Below are positions 1 to 6,154 of a stretch of DNA of 13,976 bases, one piece after another. Location: positions 1 to 13,976 of the forward strand of contig JBBSHS010000067.1 in the NCBI GenBank assembly GCA_038232515.1, in the 5' to 3' direction. The position numbers and the translations under genes are program-made. Source of the DNA: JBBSHS01 sp038232515 (GTDB lineage Bacteria; Actinomycetota; Acidimicrobiia; Acidimicrobiales; JAUJNH01). The notes below the pieces were generated by a model, which worked only from the letters and a program-made list of their open reading frames with translations, was not told the DNA's origin and searched no databases. How positions within the stretch are numbered: the stretch's first letter is position 1; each line of letters opens with the position of its first letter.

Positions 1-80
1 CGCCGATCGACGCCACGTTGTCGGATCTTCTTCCCGAGGGTGTCGCGGTGGCGCACCCCGTGGCCGTATGGAAGGGTGAA

Positions 81-576
81 ATGGCAAAGAGCGAACGGGA
101 CGAGGCCTTCGAGGTGGCGTACCGGGAGCTGTTCCCCCGGGCTGCCGGGGTCGCCTACCGACTGCTCGGCGACCGGGCCGCGGCGGAGGACATAGCGGCC
201 GAGACACTGGCCCGGGCATACGTGAACTGGGGCCGGGTCGGCTCGCTCTCCTACCGGGACGGTGGGTCCTCCGGGTCGCATCCAACTCGCCATCGACGCC
301 AGCCGCCGCCGGATGCCCGAGGTACCGGTGCAGTACCCCCTCGACGGGACCGAAGCCGCCACCCTCCGACTGGCCTTGGTCAGCGCTCTCCGTTCACTGC
401 CCCGGCGCCAGCGCCAGGCGGTTGTGCTGCGGTACCTGACCGGCCTTCGCCCCGAAGAGGTGGCGCTCACCCTTGGTGTCTCCCCAGGCACCGTCAGCAC
501 CCACCTTCGCCGCGGCCTCGGCGCCTTGCGCCTACGCCTCGGCAGTGACTTTCGAGAGGACGCACTGTTCACATGA
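81..576 (+). pseudogene. ECF-type RNA polymerase sigma factor, apparently frameshifted
   Basis: This gene looks like an extracytoplasmic-function sigma factor, which would direct RNA polymerase to a small regulon. The N-terminal part (from ATG 81, with a GGAAGGG Shine-Dalgarno-like stretch at 70-76) carries region 2: YRLLGDRAAAEDIAAET and an AYVNWGRV helix. The C-terminal part, in another frame, carries region 4: ALRSLPRRQRQAVVLRYL followed by the HTH 'EEVALTLGVSPGTVSTHLRRG'. The expected linker WVLRVASN-LAIDASRRR is readable only by changing frame near 261-263 and again near 284-286, each consistent with one missing base. Both halves are otherwise conserved, so the lesion is either recent or a sequencing error. 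It ends in an ATGA overlap with the next gene, which may be its membrane partner. An in-frame TTG at 18 gives a longer but less likely start. Confidence 0.72.
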
Positions 577-1145
577 ACCCCAGCCAGCCCACCCAGCCCA
601 CCCAACCCGGTGAGCCCACCGGGCTCGAACCGGTCTGGGACCGGGCCGTTCACGGGGACCTCACATCCGAGCCGGACACTGGGCCCATGAGCCAATTCAA
701 GAAGTTCATCAGCCGCCATGTGGCCGCCAGCATCGTGGCCGGCGTCGCCTTGATCGCCCTCGCCGGCGGCGGCATCGCCTACGCCGCCACCCGGGGCGGT
801 TCGTCAACCACGTCGACAGCGACGGCGGCCACCGCTCCCGCCACGACCGTCCCGTCGGGCAAGGCCAAGAAGAGCAAGGCCGACAAGACCCCGGCCACGG
901 AGGGGACGATCAACGCCATGAACGGCGGGTCATGGACCCTGAAGACCAAGAAGGACGCTTCGGTCACGGTGATGACGAGCCAGACGGCCTTCGGCACGGC
1001 CAAGGCGCCCAGCTCGGCGTCCAACTTCACCGTCGGGGCTCCCGTGCGAGTCGTCGGGACGGTTTCCGGCTCGACAGTCAACGCCACCCGCATCCTGTCC
1101 CCGAAGTCAGCCTCACCGAGGACCAGCACCACGGTGGCGCCATGA
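573..1145 (+). CDS. Membrane-anchored protein with DUF5666-like domain
   Basis: The 190-residue product has a Pro/Thr-rich N-terminus (1-38), one hydrophobic segment (about 50-72, VAASIVAGVALIALAGGGIA), a long Ala/Thr/Ser-rich low-complexity linker and a Lys-rich patch (97-105). It ends in a small beta-rich domain (about 109-174) with the DUF5666 pattern: EGTINAM, a W-T-L strand, VTVMTSQTAF, then VGAPVRVVGTVSG and VNATRI. The topology suggests a cytoplasmic N-terminus and an exported C-terminal domain. The ATG overlaps the sigma-factor stop (ATGA), so translation is coupled. By position it could be the anti-sigma or sensor partner, but no zinc-binding anti-sigma motif is visible and that role is inference. 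An internal in-frame ATG at 687 (residue 39, before QFKKFISRHV) would give a shorter protein that still keeps the membrane segment. Confidence 0.8.
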   Translation: MNPSQPTQPTQPGEPTGLEPVWDRAVHGDLTSEPDTGPMSQFKKFISRHVAASIVAGVALIALAGGGIAYAATRGGSSTTSTATAATAPATTVPSGKAKKSKADKTPATEGTINAMNGGSWTLKTKKDASVTVMTSQTAFGTAKAPSSASNFTVGAPVRVVGTVSGSTVNATRILSPKSASPRTSTTVAP

Positions 1146-1312
1146 CGGGCACACCGATCGCCGGCCCGGAGCGCTGACAGCGGTCTCCCGCACCGCCTGC
1201 TTCTCGTGCCGGGCCTGCCGTCCGCCTCGATGCGGGCGGTGACGGGGGAGCCCGTTGTGGGGCCGGCGCCTCTGGGCCGGGTCCGAGGGCCGGCCGGCGC
1301 GGAGTCAACCAC
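1146..1312. other. Non-coding gap before purK
   Basis: This 167-base GC-rich gap separates the sigma-factor pair from purK. I see no convincing -10 box, terminator with a U-tract or coding homology in it. The purK promoter is presumably here but cannot be pointed to. Confidence 0.4.
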
Positions 1313-2488
1313 GTGTGGCTCAAGGCGGGCAGACTCCTGCAGGTGGGGGCGCCGCGCATGGGCATCGTGGGAGCCGGGCAACTGGCCCGGATGACCCACC
1401 AGGCGGCAATCTCGCTGGGCCTGTCGGTCCGCCTCCTGGCCGACGAGCGGACCGATGCCGCCGCGTTGGTGGCGTCCGACGTGACGATCGGCTCGGCCCG
1501 CGACGAGCGGGCGCTGGCCGCCTTCGCCGCCGGGTGCGACGTGGTCACGGTCGAGCACGAGCTGGTCGACGCCACCGCCCTGGAGCGCCTCGAGGGGGTG
1601 GGCATGGCGGCCATCCGGCCTTCGTCCTCCGTGCTTCGCACCGCCCAGGACAAGGCCCGTCAGCGGACGCTGCTCGACCGGCTGGGCCTGCCCACACCAG
1701 CCAACGCGGTGGTGGCCGACGCCGGCAGCGTCCGCAGCTTCGCCCAGGACCACGGTTGGCCGGTGGTGTTGAAGTCGGCCACCGGTGGCTACGACGGTCG
1801 GGGCGTCGTCATCGCCGGGGACGACGCCGGCGCCGCCGCCGCCCACGGCCGGCTGTCCCGCGGCGGCTCACCGGTGCTGGCCGAGTCCTTCGTCGACCTG
1901 GACAGCGAGATGGCCGTGCTGGTGGCCCGGGCAGGCAAAGGAACGACCGTCGCCTGGCCGGTGGTGGGCACGGTGCAGGTGGACGGTGTATGCCGGGAGA
2001 TGGTGGTGCCGTGCGGGCTCTCCGGCGAGGTCGAAGCCACGGCTCGGCGCATCGGCCTGGCCCTGGCCGAGGCCCTGGACGTCGTGGGCGTCCTGGCCGT
2101 CGAGCTGTTCGTCGACCGGTCGGGCATCGTGCTGGTCAACGAGATCGCCGCCCGGCCCCACAACTCCGGGCACTGGACCATCGAGGGGGCTATCACGAGC
2201 CAGTTCGAGAACCACGTCCGGGCCGTGCTTGGGTGGGGGCTCGGGAACCCTTCGTTGACGGCGCCGGCCGTTGCCTGCGTCAACGTCCTGGGACCGGCGG
2301 ACGGCTCGGACCCGGCGGACCGCCTGGCCGACGTGCTGCGCGCCGACCCCGCCGTGAAGGTCCACCTGTACGGCAAATCGGCCCGGCCCGGCCGCAAGCT
2401 GGGCCACGTCACCGCGCTGGGCGGCGACACCGGGGCCGGGCTGACCCGGGCCCGGGCCGCCGCCCAGATCCTGACGGGCGAGCGCTGA
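1313..2488 (+). CDS. purK: N5-carboxyaminoimidazole ribonucleotide synthase (PurK)
   Basis: PurK is the ATP-grasp ligase that converts AIR, bicarbonate and ATP to N5-CAIR in de novo purine synthesis; PurE class I then rearranges the product. The N-terminus has the PurK dinucleotide-like fold start GIVGAGQLARMTHQAA (17-32). The ATP-grasp loop is VLKSATGGYDGRG (about 152-164, with Lys154). The substrate/metal segment NEIAARPHNSGHWT is at 276-289, and the C-terminal HLYGKSARPGRKLGHVTALG motif is intact. The 391-residue length is normal. The GTG at 1313 is the longest start. An ATG at 1358 (residue 16) has AGGTGGGGG eight bases upstream, and a GTG at 1343 is also possible, so the true N-terminus may be shorter. 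purE normally follows directly; here 3.7 kb of toxin-antitoxin and remnant DNA intervenes. A diverged copy of the C-terminal part lies at 3978-4202. Confidence 0.96.
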   Translation: MWLKAGRLLQVGAPRMGIVGAGQLARMTHQAAISLGLSVRLLADERTDAAALVASDVTIGSARDERALAAFAAGCDVVTVEHELVDATALERLEGVGMAAIRPSSSVLRTAQDKARQRTLLDRLGLPTPANAVVADAGSVRSFAQDHGWPVVLKSATGGYDGRGVVIAGDDAGAAAAHGRLSRGGSPVLAESFVDLDSEMAVLVARAGKGTTVAWPVVGTVQVDGVCREMVVPCGLSGEVEATARRIGLALAEALDVVGVLAVELFVDRSGIVLVNEIAARPHNSGHWTIEGAITSQFENHVRAVLGWGLGNPSLTAPAVACVNVLGPADGSDPADRLADVLRADPAVKVHLYGKSARPGRKLGHVTALGGDTGAGLTRARAAAQILTGER

Positions 2489-2575
2489 GTCCCATCCGGC
2501 GAACCACCCGGTGGCACCCAGATGGCGACCGGTCACGCCCGAACACATCTAGTCGACCAACGACGAGGTGGCCCG

Positions 2576-2588
2576 ACTACATTGTAGT
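2576..2588 (+). promoter_or_regulatory. Palindromic operator overlapping a leaderless-type -10 box
   Basis: ACTACA-T-TGTAGT is a perfect 6+6 palindrome ending one base before the antitoxin ATG at 2590. Inside it, TACATT (2578-2583) fits an actinobacterial TAnnnT -10 box six bases before the start codon, as in leaderless transcripts. No Shine-Dalgarno sequence is visible. An RHH antitoxin binding here would block its own promoter; that is inference from family behaviour. Confidence 0.5.
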
Positions 2589-2589
2589 T

Positions 2590-3015
2590 ATGGGGTATCC
2601 GTTCTCTGTCCGGTTCCACGACGCCTCGGTGGCCGACCGGCTCAAATCTGAGGCGTCAGCGCGTGACCGCTCGGCGTCGTCCCTTGCCGAGGAGATCATC
2701 GACGAGGGGTTGCGAATGCGCCGTCACCCCCAAATCGCCTTCCGTGACGGCCCGAGCGGCCGGCGCGCCATCGTCGTCGGCGGGCCGGATGTCTGGGAGG
2801 TCATTGGTGGTGTCGTCGGCGGTAACGTGCCGCCGGCCGAGCGGGTGCCACGAGCGGTCGAACTGTTCGCACTTAGGCGCGAGCAGGTGGAGGGGGCGCT
2901 CACGTACTACGCGGAGTTCACCGACGAGATTGACAGGCGGATCGCACGGAACCTCGCGGTGGCGGAGGAGGCGGAGGCGCTCTGGCGTCGTGGCCAGGGT
3001 CTGCTTGCGGGTTGA
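2590..3015 (+). CDS. Antitoxin-like protein: N-terminal RHH plus DUF433-like domain
   Basis: The 141-residue product starts at ATG 2590. Residues 3-43 look like a ribbon-helix-helix DNA-binding unit (beta strand YPFSVRFHD, helix VADRLKSEA, helix SLAEEIIDEGLRM). Residues about 46-125 resemble the DUF433/VapB-like antitoxin fold: FRDGPSGRRAIVVGGPDVWE, then PPAERVPRAVEL and REQVEGALTYY. A charged helix follows. Its TGA stop overlaps the TTG start of the downstream PIN-like gene, the usual layout of a type II toxin-antitoxin pair. DUF433-like proteins are common partners of DUF5615 toxins, so the pairing is expected; toxicity and neutralisation are inferred. It may also be the only functional antitoxin for the second toxin copy at 5744. 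The domain calls were made by eye. Confidence 0.78.
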   Translation: MGYPFSVRFHDASVADRLKSEASARDRSASSLAEEIIDEGLRMRRHPQIAFRDGPSGRRAIVVGGPDVWEVIGGVVGGNVPPAERVPRAVELFALRREQVEGALTYYAEFTDEIDRRIARNLAVAEEAEALWRRGQGLLAG

Positions 3016-3368
3016 AGCTCCTCCTCGATGTCCACCACTCCCCTGCCGCCGCCGCCCGGCTCCAGGCCTTGGGTCACGATGTCATCGCCGCCGCGGAGGA
3101 CCCCATCCTCGCCCGTGCCCCCGATGACGACCTCCTGCGAGCGGCGGCACGTGACGGCCGCGGCCTGGTGACCGAGAACGCACGGGACTTCGACCGCATC
3201 GCTCGTGCATGGGCGGCCGCCGACGAGCACCACGCCGGGGTGGTGTTCACCTCCCCCCACCGTTACCACCGGGGCAGCCGTTCCTACCCAGGGAACCTGA
3301 TCGCCGCGCTCGAGCTGCTGATCGCCGATCCACCCGAGGGCGGTGACTGGGTGCATTGGCTCCGCTGA
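3012..3368 (+). CDS. DUF5615 family PIN-like toxin, copy 1
   Basis: This 118-residue protein matches the DUF5615 (Mut7-C/PIN-like) pattern: an N-terminal LLLDVHHSP strand with Asp6, then ARLQALGHDVI, an acidic patch (Asp38-Asp40) before an alanine-rich helix, and GLVTENARDF (Thr54, Asn56, Asp59). PIN-like folds are Mg-dependent ribonucleases, and in type II modules the toxin cleaves RNA; here the activity is inferred from the acidic residues. The TTG start overlaps the antitoxin stop (TTGA), so translation is coupled. The same start context is kept in the second copy at 5744, which supports the choice. By eye the two copies differ at about 20 of 118 residues. It sits where purE would be expected to follow purK. 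Confidence 0.83.
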   Translation: MKLLLDVHHSPAAAARLQALGHDVIAAAEDPILARAPDDDLLRAAARDGRGLVTENARDFDRIARAWAAADEHHAGVVFTSPHRYHRGSRSYPGNLIAALELLIADPPEGGDWVHWLR

Positions 3369-3514
3369 GCTTCCACGTTCCAGAGTCATCAGCGAGGCGA
3401 CGCCGGTTGCCTGAGGTGAGGCAGCCCACGTCGGCGAACGCCCGCCGGCTACGCGGCCACTCGGCACTGCCCGGGCGACCCTGACCGCCGAGAAGGCGTC
3501 TGATCTGACGAGGC
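3369..3514. other. Non-coding gap after toxin copy 1
   Basis: This is 146 bases between the toxin stop and the stop of the convergent DUF7662-like gene. I see no U-tracted terminator, no purE N-terminal remnant and no recognisable coding sequence. Confidence 0.4.
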
Positions 3515-3795
3515 CTACGGTCGAGTGAACACGACTCTCTCATTGCCCATATCCACGTGGTGCGCCCGCCATCCGGCGTCGACGAAGGCTCGGACGACCG
3601 CACTGCCGTCGTGGCTGTGCCAATGAGCATGGTGTTTACGAGATGACCCTGGTAGCGGGAAGCCTAGGATCCTCTCGATGTGGACGAATGTCACTGCAAC
3701 CAACTTGAAATCCTGCTCATGCAGCCATGACCACAGAGCCGATACTTGCCGAAGTGTTCCTGGAGTCCTCCCTCGGGGCGCTCGCGATCCTCCAT
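3515..3795 (-). pseudogene. DUF7662-like small protein, frameshifted near its N-terminus
   Basis: On the minus strand a strong Shine-Dalgarno (GGAGGAGG, within 3801-3810) lies five bases before ATG 3795. The frame reads MEDRERPEGGLQEHFGKY and then loses coherence near 3740. One base later, in the next frame, it continues as ALWSWLHEQDF, VTFVHIERILGFPLPGSSRK, HWHSHDGSAVVRAFVDAGW and VVFTRP to a TAG at 3515. The pattern (GKY..L, FxxIExILGFPLP.S.R, HxxA..W..AGW, VxF.R) matches my recollection of the DUF7662 family. The joined reading would be about 93 residues, typical of that family. The neat ribosome binding site and conserved body suggest a recently broken gene or a one-base sequence error. 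The function of the family is not known to me. It faces the toxin gene tail to tail. Confidence 0.6.
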
Positions 3796-3823
3796 CGGTT
3801 CCTCCTCCGAGAATCGTTTCTGA

Positions 3824-4202
3824 ACCGGCGCCGGAGGGGCGGCCCACGTGCCCGGCATGCTGGCCACCGCCACCACCCTTCCCGTCATCGGCGTGCCCAT
3901 CGCCCTGGCCGTGCTCGACGGGCTCGACTCCCTGCTGTCGATCGTCCAGATGCCCAGGGGCGTGCCGGTGGCCACCGATGACGCGCCGGCCGTCGCCTAT
4001 GTCAACGTGCAGGGACCGGTCGACGGCTCCGATCCCACGGACCGTCTGGCCGATGTCCTGTCCACCGACCCCGCGGTCAAGGCCCCACCTCTACGCCAAG
4101 TCCGCCCGCCCCGGCCGCAAGCTGGGCCACATCACCGCAATGGGCGACGACCCAATGACCGTGCGCGCCCGGGGCCGCCCCGTCGAGATGCTGACCGGCT
4201 GA
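3824..4202 (+). pseudogene. Chimeric purE'-'purK remnant
   Basis: From about 3824 to 3975 the sequence encodes an internal PurE piece (GAGGAAHVPGM, LPVIGVPIAL, SLLSIVQMPRGVPVAT), matching residues about 72-121 of the intact PurE at 6155 with four substitutions by eye. Immediately afterwards, from about 3978, it switches to the PurK C-terminus (APAVAYVNVQGP, GSDPTDRLADVL, DPAVK, then HLYAKSARPGRKLGHITAMG). One inserted base near 4083-4086 shifts the frame inside the purK part, and the purK-like stop (TGA 4200-4202) is retained. The piece has no PurE N-terminus and no ATP-grasp core, so it cannot be functional in either reaction. It differs from both intact genes in the window, so it is an old or imported copy, not a fresh duplication. 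Confidence 0.85.
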
Positions 4203-4333
4203 CGGCTGACGTCGTCGCCATCAGGAGGCGTCGCCGCGCGCATACTTCGACACGGCGGTGGCCGGATACCACAACCCTAGGAGCCCGATCAGCCGTGCTC
4301 CGTAGTCATGTTGGCGATCGAAGCGGCAACCCG
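4203..4333. other. Non-coding stretch between the purK remnant and a small minus-strand gene
   Basis: No coding homology, terminator or repeat is recognisable in these 131 bases. They begin the lower-GC island that extends to about 5400. Confidence 0.35.
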
Positions 4334-4594
4334 TTAGGCGTCGCTCAATCGGTTCAACATCTCGGAGCTCATACCCCTTCCCTTGTGGCTCAACAGCACG
4401 CCGTCGATGGCGCTTTCGACGGCTCTCGCGAGCGCTTCAACCTGGTGTTCGGCGGACCGGTTTTCGATGACCGCCAACCGCCGTTCCAGCGGCTCAAGCC
4501 GTCTGGCAACGCCACGTCTGCTGGTAAGAAACCCACCGGACAAGGCCCAGTCGGTCCATCTGTCATTCAGTCGGCGCATCGTTCCCTTTGCCAT
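4334..4594 (-). CDS. Small hypothetical helical protein
   Basis: The 86-residue frame opens at ATG 4594 with AAGGGAG about seven bases upstream and closes at TAA (4334-4336). I do not recognise the family. Residues about 24-72 are rich in Arg, Glu, Ala and Leu with helical spacing (RRLEPLERRLAVIENR, EALARAVESAIDGVL), suggesting a short coiled coil or amphipathic helix pair. There is no signal peptide or membrane segment. A possible -10 box TACGGT lies at 4620-4625 on the minus strand. The good ribosome binding site is the main argument that it is real; base composition is lower in GC than the purine genes. It could still be a chance frame in decaying DNA. Confidence 0.45.
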   Translation of the reverse strand: MAKGTMRRLNDRWTDWALSGGFLTSRRGVARRLEPLERRLAVIENRSAEHQVEALARAVESAIDGVLLSHKGRGMSSEMLNRLSDA

Positions 4595-4872
4595 TCACAA
4601 ACTCCCTTCCCGAAGGCCAACCGTACCGATCGATGGGCCAGCAGCCAGTGTGACTGGGCCCACGGGCAGGCCTGGGCTCAACACCTACTGGTAGATCGAG
4701 ACCGCCCGCAAATACGGCCTCAACCGAGTCAACGTGCTCATCGACCTCTTCAACGGGCACCCACGGAGGATCCTGTCACCCAAAGGCCCCTGAGTAGTTC
4801 AGATTAGACTGCTGGGTTCGCCCGGGTGTATCGTTACGGACCGACCATTTATGACCGCACCGTCCAATCACG
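4595..4872. other. Gap with a possible decayed coding scrap
   Basis: This 278-base stretch lies between two minus-strand genes. On the + strand about 4711-4793 there is a short coding-like run (ARKYGLNRVNVLIDLFNGHP) ending in TGA, with an in-frame TAG just upstream of it. I cannot assign it to a family. No terminator or repeat is evident. Confidence 0.3.
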
Positions 4873-5088
4873 CTAGGGGATACGGCTGTCCGTGACGACC
4901 CTAGCGTTGGCGAGGGCGTCGGCCGACAAGGTAGAAGTTTCCACGCGGTGGACCTTCTCCCACTTCTTGTGTATCGGACACCTTTGGAGCCGCTTCGAGC
5001 CTAGACGAACGGCCTTCAAGGATACAAAGGGTACCCAGATAGTGGAGAACAGACCCCCTTGTTCACACTCAACAATCTTTCGCTCCAT
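4873..5088 (-). CDS. Conserved small actinobacterial protein with Cys/His motif, function unknown
   Basis: The frame from ATG 5088 encodes 71 residues: VECEQGGLFSTIWVP, then SLKAVRLGSKRLQRCP, then a Lys/His-rich segment and a C-terminal DSRIP. I recall small actinobacterial proteins with the same skeleton (C.xG.LF.TIWVPgvS.KAvRLG..R.QRCP...W, ending in TRIP). The pairs of Cys and His could bind a metal, but that is inference. The start is set by a clean GGAGG six bases upstream. A longer frame beginning at 5127 includes an upstream ATG but has no such signal and would cover the promoter. A perfect TATAAT lies just upstream. It is convergent with nothing obvious and lies in the lower-GC island, so it may have been acquired. 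Confidence 0.72.
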   Translation of the reverse strand: MERKIVECEQGGLFSTIWVPFVSLKAVRLGSKRLQRCPIHKKWEKVHRVETSTLSADALANARVVTDSRIP

Positions 5089-5106
5089 GATACACCTCCA
5101 TCTGTC

Positions 5107-5112
5107 ATTATA
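5107..5112 (-). promoter_or_regulatory. Consensus -10 box (TATAAT) for the 5088 gene
   Basis: On the minus strand TATAAT sits 18 bases before ATG 5088. Transcription would start just before the GGAGG ribosome binding site, giving a leader of about a dozen bases. No good -35 hexamer is visible at 17 bases spacing. A perfect -10 is rare in DNA of this GC content. Confidence 0.5.
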
Positions 5113-5372
5113 AATGGACCCGATCAAGACCCTTAGTGGAGGGCAGTGCTCGCCAGCGGCCCTTCCACGTCCGCGGCGACCTGGGCCGCCAGTTCGTGTC
5201 GCCGTTGGCCACCCAATTTAGACATAGCGGGAGCCCCACCTTCGGCGCCCGACCGTCAGATAGCTATTTGGCCCCTCAGGCGGTATTCGTGAGTGGCCGG
5301 CGCGGGGACCGGATATCCAACTGTTGTGGGTGGGAATGATGCCGATACCCACTATGCCAGTGCGACGAAGCC
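5113..5372. other. Non-coding gap, end of the lower-GC island
   Basis: These 260 bases separate the minus-strand gene and its promoter from the antitoxin remnant. Frames here are short and unlike any family I know. The palindromic operator found before antitoxin copy 1 has no counterpart. Confidence 0.35.
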
Positions 5373-5747
5373 ATGTCAAGTGTCACTGAAGTGAGCTTTG
5401 TGTTGTCGAGCACCACCATCTACGCCGACCGGCTCAAGGCTGAGGGGTCAACGCGTAACCGGTCGGCCTCGTCGCCTTCCGTGACGGCCCGAGCGGCCGG
5501 CGCGTGGTGGTCGCCGGAGGGCCGGATGTCTGGGAGGTCATCGATGGGTCGGCGGTGACGTGCCCGCCGCCGACCGTGTGCCCCGAGCGGTGGAGCTGTT
5601 CACGCGCCGTCGCGAGCAGGTCGAAGGAGCGCTCGCCTACTACGCGAGTTCCCCGACGAAATCGACGCACGGATCGAGCGCAACATCGCGGTGGCGGAGG
5701 AGGCGGAGGCGCTCTGGCGGCGGGGTCGAGGCCTGCTCGCCGGTTGA
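5373..5747 (+). pseudogene. Degraded RHH/DUF433-like antitoxin, copy 2
   Basis: This aligns with the intact antitoxin at 2590-3015 but only by changing frame three times. The RHH first half is readable (YADRLKAEGSTRNRSASS). About 55 bases covering the second RHH helix are then missing near 5470. The DUF433-like core resumes in another frame (GGPDVWEVIDG), four bases are lost near 5547, a third frame gives PAADRVPRAVELF and REQVEGALAYY, and one more base is lost near 5647 before the tail EIDARIERNIAVAEEAEALW and its TGA at 5745-5747. It cannot make a functional antitoxin. The start-stop overlap with the toxin is still present. Confidence 0.82.
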
Positions 5748-6100
5748 AGCTCCTGCTCGATGTCCACCACTCCCCCACCGCCACGGCCCGGCTCCGGGCC
5801 CTGGGTCACGACGTCATTGCTGCCGCGGAGGATCCCATCCTCGCCCGTGCTCCAGATGAGGATCTCCTGCGAGCGGCAACCCGAGATGGCCGCGGCTTGG
5901 TGACCGAAAGCGTGCGGGACTTCGACCGCATCGTCCGTGGGTGGCCGGCAGCCGGAGAGCACCACGCCGGGGTGGTGTTCACCTCGCCCCGCCGGTACCA
6001 CCGGGGCAGCCGTTCCTACCCCGGCAACCTCATCGCCGCACTCGAGCTGCTGACCTCCGGTCCACCCGAGGAGGATGACCGGGTGCAGTGGCTCGGGTGA
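5744..6100 (+). CDS. DUF5615 family PIN-like toxin, copy 2 (orphan)
   Basis: This 118-residue protein is the paralogue of the toxin at 3012, of the same length with about 20 substitutions and no indels. Asp6, the acidic patch near 38-40 (Asp-Glu-Asp), Thr54 and Asp59 are kept; Asn56 of copy 1 is Ser here. The TTG start is conserved in position and context (TTGA overlap with the old antitoxin stop). The reading frame is open upstream as far as 5504, but that extension is out-of-frame antitoxin sequence and is not part of the protein. An intact toxin beside a dead antitoxin implies that it is silent, harmless, or neutralised by the antitoxin of copy 1. It ends 54 bases before purE. Confidence 0.78.
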   Translation: MKLLLDVHHSPTATARLRALGHDVIAAAEDPILARAPDEDLLRAATRDGRGLVTESVRDFDRIVRGWPAAGEHHAGVVFTSPRRYHRGSRSYPGNLIAALELLTSGPPEEDDRVQWLG

Positions 6101-6142
6101 CCTCCCAGTTGACGCTCCGTGCTCACCCAACCACCGCTCACC

Positions 6143-6148
6143 TAACCT
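6143..6148 (+). promoter_or_regulatory. Leaderless-type -10 box for purE
   Basis: TAACCT lies six bases before the GTG start of purE, and no Shine-Dalgarno sequence is present. This is the spacing of leaderless promoters in actinobacteria. No clear -35 hexamer is seen at normal spacing. It would give purE and the downstream purine genes their own promoter, independent of purK and the toxin module. Confidence 0.42.
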
Positions 6149-6154
6149 CCGCCC

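Larger units (their letters stand above)
2590..3368 (+). repeat. Diverged direct repeat, unit A (antitoxin-toxin module)
   Basis: This segment is repeated in the same orientation at 5373-6100. The toxin halves align without gaps (118 residues each). The antitoxin halves align with three indels in the second unit. The divergence is far too high for an assembly duplicate. Confidence 0.85.
5373..6100 (+). repeat. Diverged direct repeat, unit B (antitoxin-toxin module)
   Basis: This is the second unit of the direct repeat whose first unit is 2590-3368. It lies upstream of intact purE, whereas the first lies downstream of intact purK; the purE'-'purK remnant is between them. Confidence 0.82.

Noticed and set aside
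1255..3015. A 586-codon + strand open frame running across purK into the antitoxin
   Set aside because: Up to about 2589 it is the wrong frame of purK (Arg/Gly/Pro-rich, no family). Only its last 141 codons are a real gene, with its own promoter and ATG at 2590.
4711..4793. Coding-like scrap ARKYGLNRVNVLIDLFNGHP
   Set aside because: No start, an in-frame TAG just upstream and no recognised family; left as a note in the gap entry.
5504..6100. A continuous frame that looks like an antitoxin-toxin fusion
   Set aside because: Only the first dozen or so residues are antitoxin in the right frame; the rest up to 5743 is out-of-frame antitoxin. The opening is accidental and the toxin starts at TTG 5744 as in copy 1.
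6109..6114. TTGACG as the -35 of the purE promoter
   Set aside because: It is 28 bases from the TAACCT -10 box, too far for normal sigma spacing.
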